Source: a virus. Taken from it: DNA of 38,633 nt. The translations under genes and the position numbers were made by a program. Positions 15,443-22,944 of this stretch are shown here, piece by piece (the stretch's first letter is position 1; the number at the start of each line of letters is the position of its first letter). The stretch covers positions 1 through 38,633 of IMG/VR virus record IMGVR_UViG_3300033150_002781, one strand, 5' to 3'. The notes below the pieces were generated by a model. The model worked only from the letters and a program-made list of their open reading frames with translations, had not been told where the DNA came from and ran no database searches.

Positions 15443-16456
15443 ATGGCAGGATTAAGAAGTTTAAGCGGAGGAACAGCAATTCCTCCATATACACATGGAC
15501 CTTATGGTTGGGATCAACATGTTACTTTTTTTGCCGGAGTTACAGGAGCGAATACAAATGGACTCTGCATTTATGTTGATGGAACCAATGGGGATGATTC
15601 AAATGATGGAAAAAGCTGGACTAATGCAATGGCAACAATTCAAGCAGGAGTTACTGCCGCAGGAGCAGATGGAATAGTTTATGTTATTCCTAAAACAATA
15701 ACAGATTATACAGGAGACCCAACAAGTTATGCTGAAACAGTTATAATTCCAGCAACACATACTGGACTTTCTTTGATTGGAATTTCCAGAGGAAGAACTC
15801 AAGGAGGATTACCACAAATAAAGAAAGGTTCAGGTTCAACAGCTTTATTAACTATTAGAGCTGCAGGTTGTTTGATTTCAAACATGGGATTTAATGGTTA
15901 TGGTTCTACAGGAGGAGGCATTTTGTTAGATGATGATTATGCTGCAAAAACTGCTTTTGGAACAACAATTGTCGGATGCCATTTCAAAAACTGTGTAGGT
16001 TCAACAGCAACTAATGCAGCAACAGGCGGAGCAATTATGTGGTCAGCTGAAGGAAATGCCTGGCAAGTTTACATTGGAGGAAACAGATTTTATAAGAATG
16101 TTGGAGACATAGTTTTGTTAGGAACTTCAAATACTGTTCCTCAGGATGTTGTAATTGAAGATAATGTTTTCAGTGGCCCAGCAGGAAGCGTAGATTGTAA
16201 TTTGTATTTGAAAGGCGGTTCAGGAATGAATGGAGTAATAATCAGAAACAACGAGTTCACTTGTTGGCCAGCAATAGGTTCAGGAACAAATGTTATGCCT
16301 ATTTCAGCAACAGGTTGTGTTGGACAGGTTACTGGAAATAGATTTGCATGCACAGGAAAAACTTTCGGTGCAGCAGCAAATAGTTTGATTCCAACAACAC
16401 TTTTCCTAACAGACAATTATCAAGAAGATGGAGCAACGCAAATAGCAAGAACATGA
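15443..16456 (+). CDS. Right-handed beta-helix protein in the head module
   Basis: A 337-residue protein. After GLCIYVDGTNGDDSNDGKSW, typical of pectate-lyase-like entries, come repeated parallel-strand rungs (LTIRAAGCLISNMGFNG, TTIVGCHFKNC, VYIGGNRFYKN, VVIEDNVFSGP, VIIRNNEFTCW, GQVTGNRFACTG). The N-x-F ladder is characteristic of a beta-helix. No conserved lyase catalytic residues can be assigned. In phages this fold is usual for tail spikes, but here the gene sits between capsid and connector genes. A capsid-surface spike or fibre binding glycans is a likely alternative. Confidence 0.78.
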   Translation: MAGLRSLSGGTAIPPYTHGPYGWDQHVTFFAGVTGANTNGLCIYVDGTNGDDSNDGKSWTNAMATIQAGVTAAGADGIVYVIPKTITDYTGDPTSYAETVIIPATHTGLSLIGISRGRTQGGLPQIKKGSGSTALLTIRAAGCLISNMGFNGYGSTGGGILLDDDYAAKTAFGTTIVGCHFKNCVGSTATNAATGGAIMWSAEGNAWQVYIGGNRFYKNVGDIVLLGTSNTVPQDVVIEDNVFSGPAGSVDCNLYLKGGSGMNGVIIRNNEFTCWPAIGSGTNVMPISATGCVGQVTGNRFACTGKTFGAAANSLIPTTLFLTDNYQEDGATQIART

Positions 16457-16463
16457 TTGAATT

Positions 16464-16497
16464 AATAATTGGGAATTAATTTTCCCGATTATTTTTG
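16464..16497 (+). terminator. Hairpin with T-tract after the beta-helix gene
   Basis: AATAATTGGGAA (16464-16475) pairs with TTCCCGATTATT (16482-16493), 12 bp with one G-T pair and a 6-base loop. It is followed by TTTT. This is a plausible partial terminator or processing site within the late operon. Confidence 0.55.
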
Positions 16498-16509
16498 GAG
16501 GAATGTTAG

Positions 16510-16677
16510 ATGGCAAACTATGCAGTAACAACGTATGTGGTTGAAGGCCCAGTTAAAACTGTTGCAGCAGCTTTGGAAACAAAGATTGAAACAATTGATA
16601 CAGGAAAAACAATTAGATTGCAGGTTATTGTTCCTATGGGGAACACTTTTGCAGGAGTTCTGCAATACGATACATAA
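16510..16677 (+). CDS. Small hypothetical virion-region protein
   Basis: Fifty-five residues with TTTGGAGGAATG upstream. Beta-like segments (YAVTTYVVEG and TIRLQVIVPMGNTF) surround a short helix. It lies in the head operon, so a minor structural or assembly role is possible. No family recognised. Confidence 0.6.
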   Translation: MANYAVTTYVVEGPVKTVAAALETKIETIDTGKTIRLQVIVPMGNTFAGVLQYDT

Positions 16678-16692
16678 AAGGAGGAATTTGAA

Positions 16693-16971
16693 ATGAAATT
16701 TGTAAATAGAGGAAAAATGCCTGTCAAGGTGCAGGTTGATTCAGATGAACAACCGAGAATTTGGGTAACTTTGAAGGAAGGAGAATTCATTGAAACAGAA
16801 AAAAAAAGTTATGCAAAACATTATGAAAAAAGAGGTTTAATTGAGGATGTTCCGGGAAAAAAACTTGAAACAAAATTAAAAGTAATTCCAAAAGGAAAAC
16901 CATTTAAACCTGCAACAGATGATATGAAAGAAGAATCTAAAGATGAAAAGAAAGAAGAAAAAAAGAAATGA
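16693..16971 (+). CDS. Small head-region protein with lysine/glutamate tail
   Basis: Ninety-two residues behind AAAGGAGG. A compact N-terminal part (FVNRGKMPVKVQV, IWVTLKEGEFIETE) is followed by a disordered tail (KEESKDEKKEEKKK). Similar short proteins are often encoded between capsid and connector genes. The function is unknown. Confidence 0.6.
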   Translation: MKFVNRGKMPVKVQVDSDEQPRIWVTLKEGEFIETEKKSYAKHYEKRGLIEDVPGKKLETKLKVIPKGKPFKPATDDMKEESKDEKKEEKKK

Positions 16972-16980
16972 AGTGATTAG

Positions 16981-17811
16981 ATGGCATTGAGGTATGTGAC
17001 AATAGAGTCAGTTAGAGTAACCAGTGGCATTACATCTACTTTTATTAATGATGATGATTTAACTGAATTATTGGAAGATACTGAAGAAGAAATTGAAAGA
17101 ATGTTCAATGCCAGATTTTCTCCTTTTAGAACTATGGAGTATGCTGAAGGAGATTCTTCTAATAGGCTTGTTTTAAAGAATAATCCTGTTTTGAAGTTGC
17201 ATAGATTAAACATTGATGGCACTGATATTGATTTGGATGACATTCGGCTTGAAATGGATTCAGGTGTTGTTTGGCTTACTTCTGATTCTGATGAAACTTT
17301 TTTTAAGGCAAATTCCAGTGAAAGAAATTTAGTGAGAGTTGATTATTCTTATGGTTTGTTAGAGGAAACTGATACAACAACTTTGACTGATGTTGTTGAA
17401 ACTGAAGGAGATTCTGTTGTTGTTGCTGTTGATTCTGCTACTGGTTTTAATGTGGATGACTATATTAAGATTGCAGGACAGGATTCTTTGAATGAAGTTT
17501 GTAGGATTACTGATGTTTCTGAGAATAATATTACTGTGGATAATTTAAGCACGGGTCATTCAGCTGAGTCTTTGGTTACTTTGATGAGAGTTCCTCGTGT
17601 TGCAGAGAAATTAATGAAGGTTGGCTGTAGCTTGTCTTGTGTGGCCAGAGTTGTTGGATCTACTTTTGATGAAATTACAGGTTATTCTTTGTCTGATTTA
17701 CAGGTTCAGAAAGGAGAGCCTTATACTCAGTGGAGAGAAACTGCTGAGCAGTTGAGAAAGCAATGGGATAGACTTGTTTTGTCTTTTAGGCCTCGTCCGG
17801 TTGTTGCATAA
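16981..17811 (+). CDS. Head-tail connector (adaptor) protein
   Basis: A 276-residue protein. The N-terminal helices (DDLTELLEDTEEEIERMFNA) and hairpin region resemble gp6/gp15-type adaptors that extend the portal ring. Residues about 138-205 are an inserted beta module (VVVAVDSATGFNVDDYIKI), an SGF-type domain common in virion proteins. The C-terminal helices (VAEKLMKVGCSLSCVARVV, WRETAEQLRKQWDRL) complete the adaptor pattern. Position between head and tail genes supports the call. Confidence 0.72.
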   Translation: MALRYVTIESVRVTSGITSTFINDDDLTELLEDTEEEIERMFNARFSPFRTMEYAEGDSSNRLVLKNNPVLKLHRLNIDGTDIDLDDIRLEMDSGVVWLTSDSDETFFKANSSERNLVRVDYSYGLLEETDTTTLTDVVETEGDSVVVAVDSATGFNVDDYIKIAGQDSLNEVCRITDVSENNITVDNLSTGHSAESLVTLMRVPRVAEKLMKVGCSLSCVARVVGSTFDEITGYSLSDLQVQKGEPYTQWRETAEQLRKQWDRLVLSFRPRPVVA

Positions 17812-17846
17812 AGCTTTTATATTAGTTTGAAGTTATTTTAATCACA
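17810..17846 (+). promoter_or_regulatory. Promoter for the head-tail/tail operon
   Basis: AAAGCTTTTATATTAGTTTG begins at 17810, overlapping the stop codon of the connector gene. The TATA box TTTATATT lies at 17816-17823, with a predicted start near 17846. The segment is nearly identical over about 30 bases to the promoter at 12735, but here an AAGGAGGAG ribosome site follows, so the transcript is leadered. Confidence 0.68.
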
Positions 17847-17864
17847 TTCCAAGGAGGAGTGATT

Positions 17865-18233
17865 ATGGCTATTGGAGCATTGGCTGACTTTAATACAATT
17901 ATTGATGAAAGAGGAGAAACAGTTTCCTGGTATTCAAACACTATAGTGAAAGATGCTCAGTCAGGAAGTAAAATTGATGCTTATGGTTCTGCCACGTCTA
18001 TTTCTGCTATTATAGTTAATGTGCCTAAAAAAGATATTCATAACAGTGCAGGAGAGCTGACAGATGAAAATTTCTACATGTACTGTAAGTCCACGAGAGA
18101 CATTGCTATTAAGGATAAGATTGTGTGGAATACAAATTCTTTTAAAGTAGAGAAAATCTTAAATCAAGTTTATGACGGAGGCACTCTTGTTTTCCGAAAG
18201 TTTTTGTTAAGGAGGCTGGCTTCTGATGCTTGA
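17865..18233 (+). CDS. Head closure/stopper-like protein
   Basis: A 122-residue beta-rich protein from the ATG at 17865, with GGAGGAG directly before; GTG 17859 lies inside the ribosome site. Strand-rich pattern: GETVSWYSNTIVKD, ISAIIVNVPKKD, IKDKIVWNTNSFKVEKI. This and the gene order (connector, this, gp10-like) fit a head closure protein that seals the portal after packaging. It overlaps the next gene by 8 bases. Confidence 0.65.
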   Translation: MAIGALADFNTIIDERGETVSWYSNTIVKDAQSGSKIDAYGSATSISAIIVNVPKKDIHNSAGELTDENFYMYCKSTRDIAIKDKIVWNTNSFKVEKILNQVYDGGTLVFRKFLLRRLASDA

Positions 18234-18651
18234 AGTAAATGTTTTATCTGAAGAAGAAGCAGACAAAAAAATAGAGCAGTTTATTGATGTTTTTATAGAA
18301 GAAATTGCTTTGACTCTTCGGCGTGAAATGAGAAGCAATATTGATTTTTTAGGAATTACTGATTTAGGTTTTTTAAAAAACAGCGTGCATGTTTATCCAG
18401 TTGGGGATGATTTTGTTGTGAAAGTTGAGGCTGATTATGCTTCTGCAGTTAATGATGGAACATTTCCGCATTGGGCTCCCATTAAACCTTTGCTTGGATG
18501 GGCAAGAAGAAAGTTAGGAGAAGAAAAAGCTGCTTATGCTGTGAGAGCAAAGATTGCTAAAAAAGGAACTGAACCGAAACCTTTTGTGGACCCGGCTATT
18601 GAAGTTTGTTTTGAGTTTGCTTTTAATAATGCTGTAAGGAGAGTGTTTTGA
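18226..18651 (+). CDS. HK97 gp10-like tail completion protein
   Basis: A 141-residue protein. The segment from DYASAVNDGTFPHWAPI through the WARRKLG helix to GTEPKPFVDPAIE is the hallmark of the HK97 gp10 family. That family sits at the junction between tail tube and head. Its order after the stopper-like gene and before the terminator-like gene is canonical. Confidence 0.85.
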   Translation: MLEVNVLSEEEADKKIEQFIDVFIEEIALTLRREMRSNIDFLGITDLGFLKNSVHVYPVGDDFVVKVEADYASAVNDGTFPHWAPIKPLLGWARRKLGEEKAAYAVRAKIAKKGTEPKPFVDPAIEVCFEFAFNNAVRRVF

Positions 18652-19329
18652 TTGAAACAATTAAAGAGAGCTTTGATGTCTGAATTAGGAAGGATTATTT
18701 CTGATCCAGCTGGAAGAGGAACTGAAGTCACTGAAACTTTTAGTGGAGATGGAGATGACAAAACTTTTGTTTTAACAAATAAACCTCTAATGTTTATTGT
18801 TTCAATTACTGTCGGAGGAGTTGCTCAGAAATGGATTACAGATTTTGATGTTGATTACGGAACAAATGATACAGGAGCAACGATTATTTTTGTTTCTGCT
18901 CCGGCAACAGGAACTAATAATATTTCTGTGACTTACAGGCATGGAAGTAAATGGATTTATCCAGATTTTCCAAGAAATGATGCAACTTTTCCAAGAATGA
19001 GTTTATTTAATGTTGGAGGAGATTTTGAGAAAAGCGGAGGAGTAGGAGATAAAGTTGTTTTTATTTATCCAGTTTTTAGAATTCAATTGCATGTCAGAGA
19101 TGGAAAGGATTACACTATTGGAGGCTATAAATATGTTGGAGACAAACTGCTTGATTATTTGAACTCTGAACTTGAAGCAGCAATTCATTCAATCAGAGAT
19201 AATAATACTATAGGAAATTTAATTGACATTAAAATTAATTCGCCTGAATCTTTGGGCTTAAATGAGGAGTATGATATTTTAAGAAGTGGTTGTAGGATTA
19301 CAACACATTTCAAAAAAAGTTATTCATGA
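18652..19329 (+). CDS. Tail terminator-like protein with inserted beta module
   Basis: A 225-residue protein from a TTG next to the previous stop, with AAGGAGAG at correct spacing; ATG 18676 is the alternative. Residues about 28-95 are an inserted module (TFSGDGDDKTFVLTNKP, VSITVGG, VDYGTNDTG). It resembles one in the tail hub (about residues 383-460 there). The C-terminal part (VVFIYPVFRIQLHVR, YVGDKLLDYLNSELEAAI) resembles the alpha/beta fold of tail terminators. The assignment rests on position and pattern. Confidence 0.62.
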   Translation: MKQLKRALMSELGRIISDPAGRGTEVTETFSGDGDDKTFVLTNKPLMFIVSITVGGVAQKWITDFDVDYGTNDTGATIIFVSAPATGTNNISVTYRHGSKWIYPDFPRNDATFPRMSLFNVGGDFEKSGGVGDKVVFIYPVFRIQLHVRDGKDYTIGGYKYVGDKLLDYLNSELEAAIHSIRDNNTIGNLIDIKINSPESLGLNEEYDILRSGCRITTHFKKSYS

Positions 19330-19340
19330 GGAGGATTTTT

Positions 19341-19460
19341 ATGAGTGAATGGAATAAAATGATTAAAAAACAGGCTTTGGAGAAATCAAAGAAATCTGAG
19401 AAATCTGAAGTCAAAGAAAAAAAGATTGAAAAGAAAACAAGAAAGGAGAGTGATGCTTAA
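19341..19460 (+). CDS. Lysine-rich microprotein
   Basis: Thirty-nine residues behind GAGGAGG, overlapping the tail tube start (TAATG). After MSEWNKMIKKQ, the chain is almost all K, E and S, so it is probably disordered. It may act as a small assembly factor, or its main effect may be translational coupling to the tube gene. Confidence 0.55.
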   Translation: MSEWNKMIKKQALEKSKKSEKSEVKEKKIEKKTRKESDA

Positions 19461-20449
19461 TGAGTCTTTCAGGAAAAAAGCAAGCCATTGTTTTTGGAGT
19501 GGAAGCAGAATATGGAACGGATCCAGCTGCTTATGATACAATTGGAATGCTTCAAGGAGAACCTGCTTTTAATATTGACAATCAATATGTGAATGTTTTT
19601 GCAGGAGGAAGAATTAACAGTAGAGCAATTCTTGCAGGTCCGAGAATTGTTGGAGGAAGATTTGATTACTTTGTGCAAGATGGAGCTTTTATTGTTGCTT
19701 CAATTGGAACTTTTGATACAACAAGTCCGGTAACAAACACAGACAATTATATTCATTATGGAACGTCAGAGGACAGCACAAGCACTGAAGGAACTCCAGT
19801 TGAATATGAAGCAGAAAGCTACACAATGAAATTCGGTTTAACTGGCCAGACAAAAAATATTACTATAACTGGGTGCAAAACAAATACTTTGACTTTGAAT
19901 GTTGATTTAGATCAACCTTTAAGAGCAGGAGTTGAATTTTATGGAAAAACTCCGGAGATAGACACTGATGTTCAAACAGTAACTGAAATTGATTATGGGC
20001 CTTACATGTATCATGATAAAGGAACAGTGGAAATCATGGGTGCAACACCTACAGTGGATATGCAGAGTTTAAGTTGCAGTATTACAAATGATTTGAAAAG
20101 AGAACATGGTTGTTTGCCAGCTGCAAATGAAAGAGATATTGTTGCTTTACATCAAGGAAATAGAGATATTTCAGGAACTGTTGTTTTGAATTATGATGCA
20201 GACACTGAATTAACACAATTATTGGCAGATGAAAGAGCTGACATTAGTTTTTTAGTGGACAATGAATTAACAGCAACAGGTGCAACTTACAGAGGAATAA
20301 TGATTGACATTAAGGAAGCAGGTCTTGCGGGTTTGGGAGACAGAACTTATCCAGTAGACGGAGATACTATTAGAGAAACATTTAATTTCACTGCCAGAAA
20401 AATTGACTGCAAGTATTATGATGCAACAAGTTCAGACCCATTTAGTTAA
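19460..20449 (+). CDS. Tail tube protein
   Basis: A 329-residue protein. It opens with GKKQAIVFGVEAEYGTDP, typical of siphovirus tube proteins. Long beta strands follow (FDYFVQDGAFIVASIG, YTMKFGLTG, LTLNVDLDQPLRAGVEFYGK) and the end has ETFNFTARKIDCKYYD. It forms the stacked hexameric tail tube. No sheath gene is present, so the tail is non-contractile. Confidence 0.83.
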   Translation: MSLSGKKQAIVFGVEAEYGTDPAAYDTIGMLQGEPAFNIDNQYVNVFAGGRINSRAILAGPRIVGGRFDYFVQDGAFIVASIGTFDTTSPVTNTDNYIHYGTSEDSTSTEGTPVEYEAESYTMKFGLTGQTKNITITGCKTNTLTLNVDLDQPLRAGVEFYGKTPEIDTDVQTVTEIDYGPYMYHDKGTVEIMGATPTVDMQSLSCSITNDLKREHGCLPAANERDIVALHQGNRDISGTVVLNYDADTELTQLLADERADISFLVDNELTATGATYRGIMIDIKEAGLAGLGDRTYPVDGDTIRETFNFTARKIDCKYYDATSSDPFS

Positions 20450-20470
20450 ATAAAAAAGGAGGAATTAATT

Positions 20471-20881
20471 ATGGAAGGTAAGGAACCTTTACATGAATTC
20501 AATGCTCCATCAGGAGATGTCTATAAATTTAGGCTCTTGACTTATGGAGAAAAAATGGATATAATAGAAAAAAAAGCAAAAGGAGTTAAGGCTCGTGGAA
20601 CAGCTGAAATTAGTGGCAGAAAAGGTTTTAGAAAAAAACCTGGTGAAGAGGAAAAAATGACCAGTGAATTTGAAATGGATTTGTCTACTACAACTGCAGT
20701 CAGGAGAGAAGCAGTTTGGGTTTCCATGATTGTAGCTCCATGGCTTTCTGAAGGACAGAAATGCACAAAAGAGTTAGCAGACAAAAACATCAAAGGAACT
20801 GATGCAGAAGCAATAAATGATTTTGTGGATAAATTGAATTATCCTGAGGAGGAAGTATTGGAAAAATCGGATGGGCAGTAA
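20471..20881 (+). CDS. Tail assembly chaperone, short form (gpG-like)
   Basis: A 136-residue protein behind AAGGAGG. It is mostly helical, with a basic stretch (GRKGFRKKPGEEEK). It lies between tail tube and tape measure, where the lambda G/T chaperones are found. It ends at a TAA reached three codons after GGAAAAAT (20860-20867). An overlapping open frame at 20848-21123 is in the -1 phase, so a fraction of ribosomes should make a longer product. Confidence 0.8.
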   Translation: MEGKEPLHEFNAPSGDVYKFRLLTYGEKMDIIEKKAKGVKARGTAEISGRKGFRKKPGEEEKMTSEFEMDLSTTTAVRREAVWVSMIVAPWLSEGQKCTKELADKNIKGTDAEAINDFVDKLNYPEEEVLEKSDGQ

Positions 20882-21123
20882 GATCAGGTGAAGTTCCAAA
20901 GGATGATAAAGTTTTACAGAAGATTTTTAAATTATATAATCTCAGCAAGGCTTTCAATAAGTTTCCAAAATCCGGAGGAATTTACAATCAACCTGGTGTG
21001 TTAATTGATTATTTTTTGGAAATTGAAAACCAGTTTGCTCAGCAAAGAGAAAGCAAATCAAGAGAAATGAACGCAGAGAGTTTTGCTGCCCAAGTAAGAG
21101 GACGTGGAAAGCATGGCAGATAA
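20848..21123 (+). CDS. Tail chaperone T extension, read by -1 frameshift
   Basis: This frame is open from 20848 to 21123, has no start codon at its head and overlaps the 3' end of the G-like gene in the -1 phase. Slippage at GGAAAAAT would join K132 of the short form to IGWAVRSGEVPKDD and give a fusion of about 217 residues. The T part is helical and ends in a basic GRGKHGR, overlapping the tape measure start. G-GT frameshifting in this position is widely conserved in tailed viruses. The slippery site is not a perfect X-XXY-YYZ, so the exact shift point is uncertain. Confidence 0.78.
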   Translation, partial: GGSIGKIGWAVRSGEVPKDDKVLQKIFKLYNLSKAFNKFPKSGGIYNQPGVLIDYFLEIENQFAQQRESKSREMNAESFAAQVRGRGKHGR

Positions 21124-22450
21124 AGAAATTGTAATTAATGTGAAAAGAAGCGGAGGCGGTGTAGCTAACGCTGTTTCCGGAGGTTCTTTTGGAGGAGTAA
21201 AAGGAGGAGGAGGAATTCTTGGTTCTCTTTCAGGTGCTTTAGGAAAAGGCATGGCTGCAGGAGCAGGTTTTGGAGTTTTAATGGCTTCAAGTAAATCTTT
21301 GCAGAGAACTGTTGAAAGAATGTTGAAGTTAATTATGATGGTTTTACGTCCTATTGGAGACATGTTGTCTATTATTTTGCAGCCGTTGATGATGTTAATT
21401 AAGCCTTTGGCTATTTTTATTAATGGATTATTTCGTCCTTATTTAATTGAAGCAAGAAAAGCGTTCCGGACTGGCACGGGTTTTATGCAGTTAGGAATGC
21501 CGGGAAAAGCAGCTGATGCGTTTTTTACTGGAATTCAATTAATGATGGCTCCAATAATTAAATTATTGGTTATTTCTTTAGGAGAATCTTTGAAAATGCA
21601 AGTTGATATTTTATTGGCTCCAATTGGTTTTTTTATTGATGCAATTCAAGGTTTAGGAAATGTTATTTTAAGCACGATTCCGTTTAGTGATAGTGCAAGA
21701 GAAGCATGGAATAATTTTATGGGTTCTTTAAGAGGAGGAGTGAATGCCTTAAAATTTTCTGTCAAAGAAGGAATTGATGTTGGAATTGGAATGATTTTGG
21801 ATGGCATTGATGCTTGGGGAGATGGTTTAATTGAGCATGCTAATGACTTGAAAGCAATGTATGAGGTTTCAAAAGAAGTTCATGCAGGTTTAGTTGATAA
21901 TAATGCTTCTTCTAAGACAATTGCTGAATCAATGAATGCTTTGGATATGGCTTCTAAAGAAAATTTCAGAGATGTTTTAGAGGACATTATTGATAAAACA
22001 GGTCTTTGGGCAAATGAAACAACTGGTTTTCCCGGAGTTGTTACTGGAGCTTTGGATTTAATTTATGATTACGCTGAACAAACTAAAAACAAAATGGATG
22101 CTTTGTTTAATGGAGCAAAAGCTGCAATTGAAGCAGCTAATCAGGCAATGGCAGCCGGACAACAAGTTTATAGAGAACGTGTTAGAGAAGCAATGAATGC
22201 AAATGGAGATGTTTATGGAGGACCTATTACTGGATTGCACATGCTTCCTAAAGAAGAGGATTTTGTTATGCGAGGAAATAATGTTACTCCTTTTAGTTCA
22301 GAGGACACACTTGTTGGATTTAAAGGTTCTGGTCCTGGAGGAGGCGTTACTTTTGATTTTTCTGGAATGACTATTTATGCTTCTGATGCTGATGAAGTTA
22401 AAAGAAAATTAGATGAGTTAGTGCAGGAGGCAATGAATAGGTTGAGGTGA
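21113..22450 (+). CDS. Tape measure protein
   Basis: A 445-residue protein from ATG 21113, overlapping the T frame. The start is glycine-rich (SGGGVANAVSGGSFGGVKGGGG). A long hydrophobic helical region follows (MLKLIMMVLRPIGDMLSIILQPLMM in parts, residues about 65-200), then amphipathic helices. This is normal for a tape measure that sets tail length and lines the tube. At about 0.15 nm per residue it predicts a tail near 65-70 nm, short for a siphovirus. GTG 21104 is a possible alternative start. Confidence 0.83.
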   Translation: MADKEIVINVKRSGGGVANAVSGGSFGGVKGGGGILGSLSGALGKGMAAGAGFGVLMASSKSLQRTVERMLKLIMMVLRPIGDMLSIILQPLMMLIKPLAIFINGLFRPYLIEARKAFRTGTGFMQLGMPGKAADAFFTGIQLMMAPIIKLLVISLGESLKMQVDILLAPIGFFIDAIQGLGNVILSTIPFSDSAREAWNNFMGSLRGGVNALKFSVKEGIDVGIGMILDGIDAWGDGLIEHANDLKAMYEVSKEVHAGLVDNNASSKTIAESMNALDMASKENFRDVLEDIIDKTGLWANETTGFPGVVTGALDLIYDYAEQTKNKMDALFNGAKAAIEAANQAMAAGQQVYRERVREAMNANGDVYGGPITGLHMLPKEEDFVMRGNNVTPFSSEDTLVGFKGSGPGGGVTFDFSGMTIYASDADEVKRKLDELVQEAMNRLR

Positions 22451-22455
22451 TTTTT

Positions 22456-22944
22456 ATGGCACAGGTAACTTTATTTGGAACAACAGGAACTTATCCGTCT
22501 TTGGCTAAAGATGCAGGAGACGTTAAATATATTTTTTATCCAGAACCAAAAATTCACTGGGGATATAAAAAGCAAAATGAATATGATGATTTGCCTTTTG
22601 TTGGAGCTCCGTCTTGTTATGATGCTTTTGTGATGACTGTTACACTTAAATTAACTGGATATATTCAGCCAACAACTTCCGGTCAGCCTCCCGGAGCAAA
22701 ATCTTTGAAGGAAAGAATGACTGATTTAATTAAATGGATGTCTCATTATGGAACATTTCAAACTCAACCGGATTCAGGTAATGCTTCTCAGGAAGTTTTT
22801 TGTTTAGAAATTACTATGCCTGATGCAAGCACTATGCAGCATTTTGTGGCCATTGATTCTGTTGATTTTGATTGGGCAGGCGGAATGACAAGTATGAGTC
22901 TTACTGCGAATTTCAGAGAGGTTTCAGAGGTTATTTTGTTATGA
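22456..22944 (+). CDS. Distal tail (Dit-like) protein
   Basis: A 162-residue beta-rich protein from ATG 22456 with GAGGTG upstream. The stretch IHWGYKKQNEYDDLPF and the end FDWAGGMTSMSLTANFREVSE suggest a tube-like fold. Position between tape measure and hub fits a Dit-like ring or baseplate protein. It overlaps the next gene by 4 bases (ATGA). Confidence 0.6.
   Translation: MAQVTLFGTTGTYPSLAKDAGDVKYIFYPEPKIHWGYKKQNEYDDLPFVGAPSCYDAFVMTVTLKLTGYIQPTTSGQPPGAKSLKERMTDLIKWMSHYGTFQTQPDSGNASQEVFCLEITMPDASTMQHFVAIDSVDFDWAGGMTSMSLTANFREVSEVILL

Noticed and set aside
21058-21363. Proline-rich minus-strand frame opposite the tape measure start
   Set aside because: It is the reverse of the glycine-rich N-terminus of the tape measure protein.
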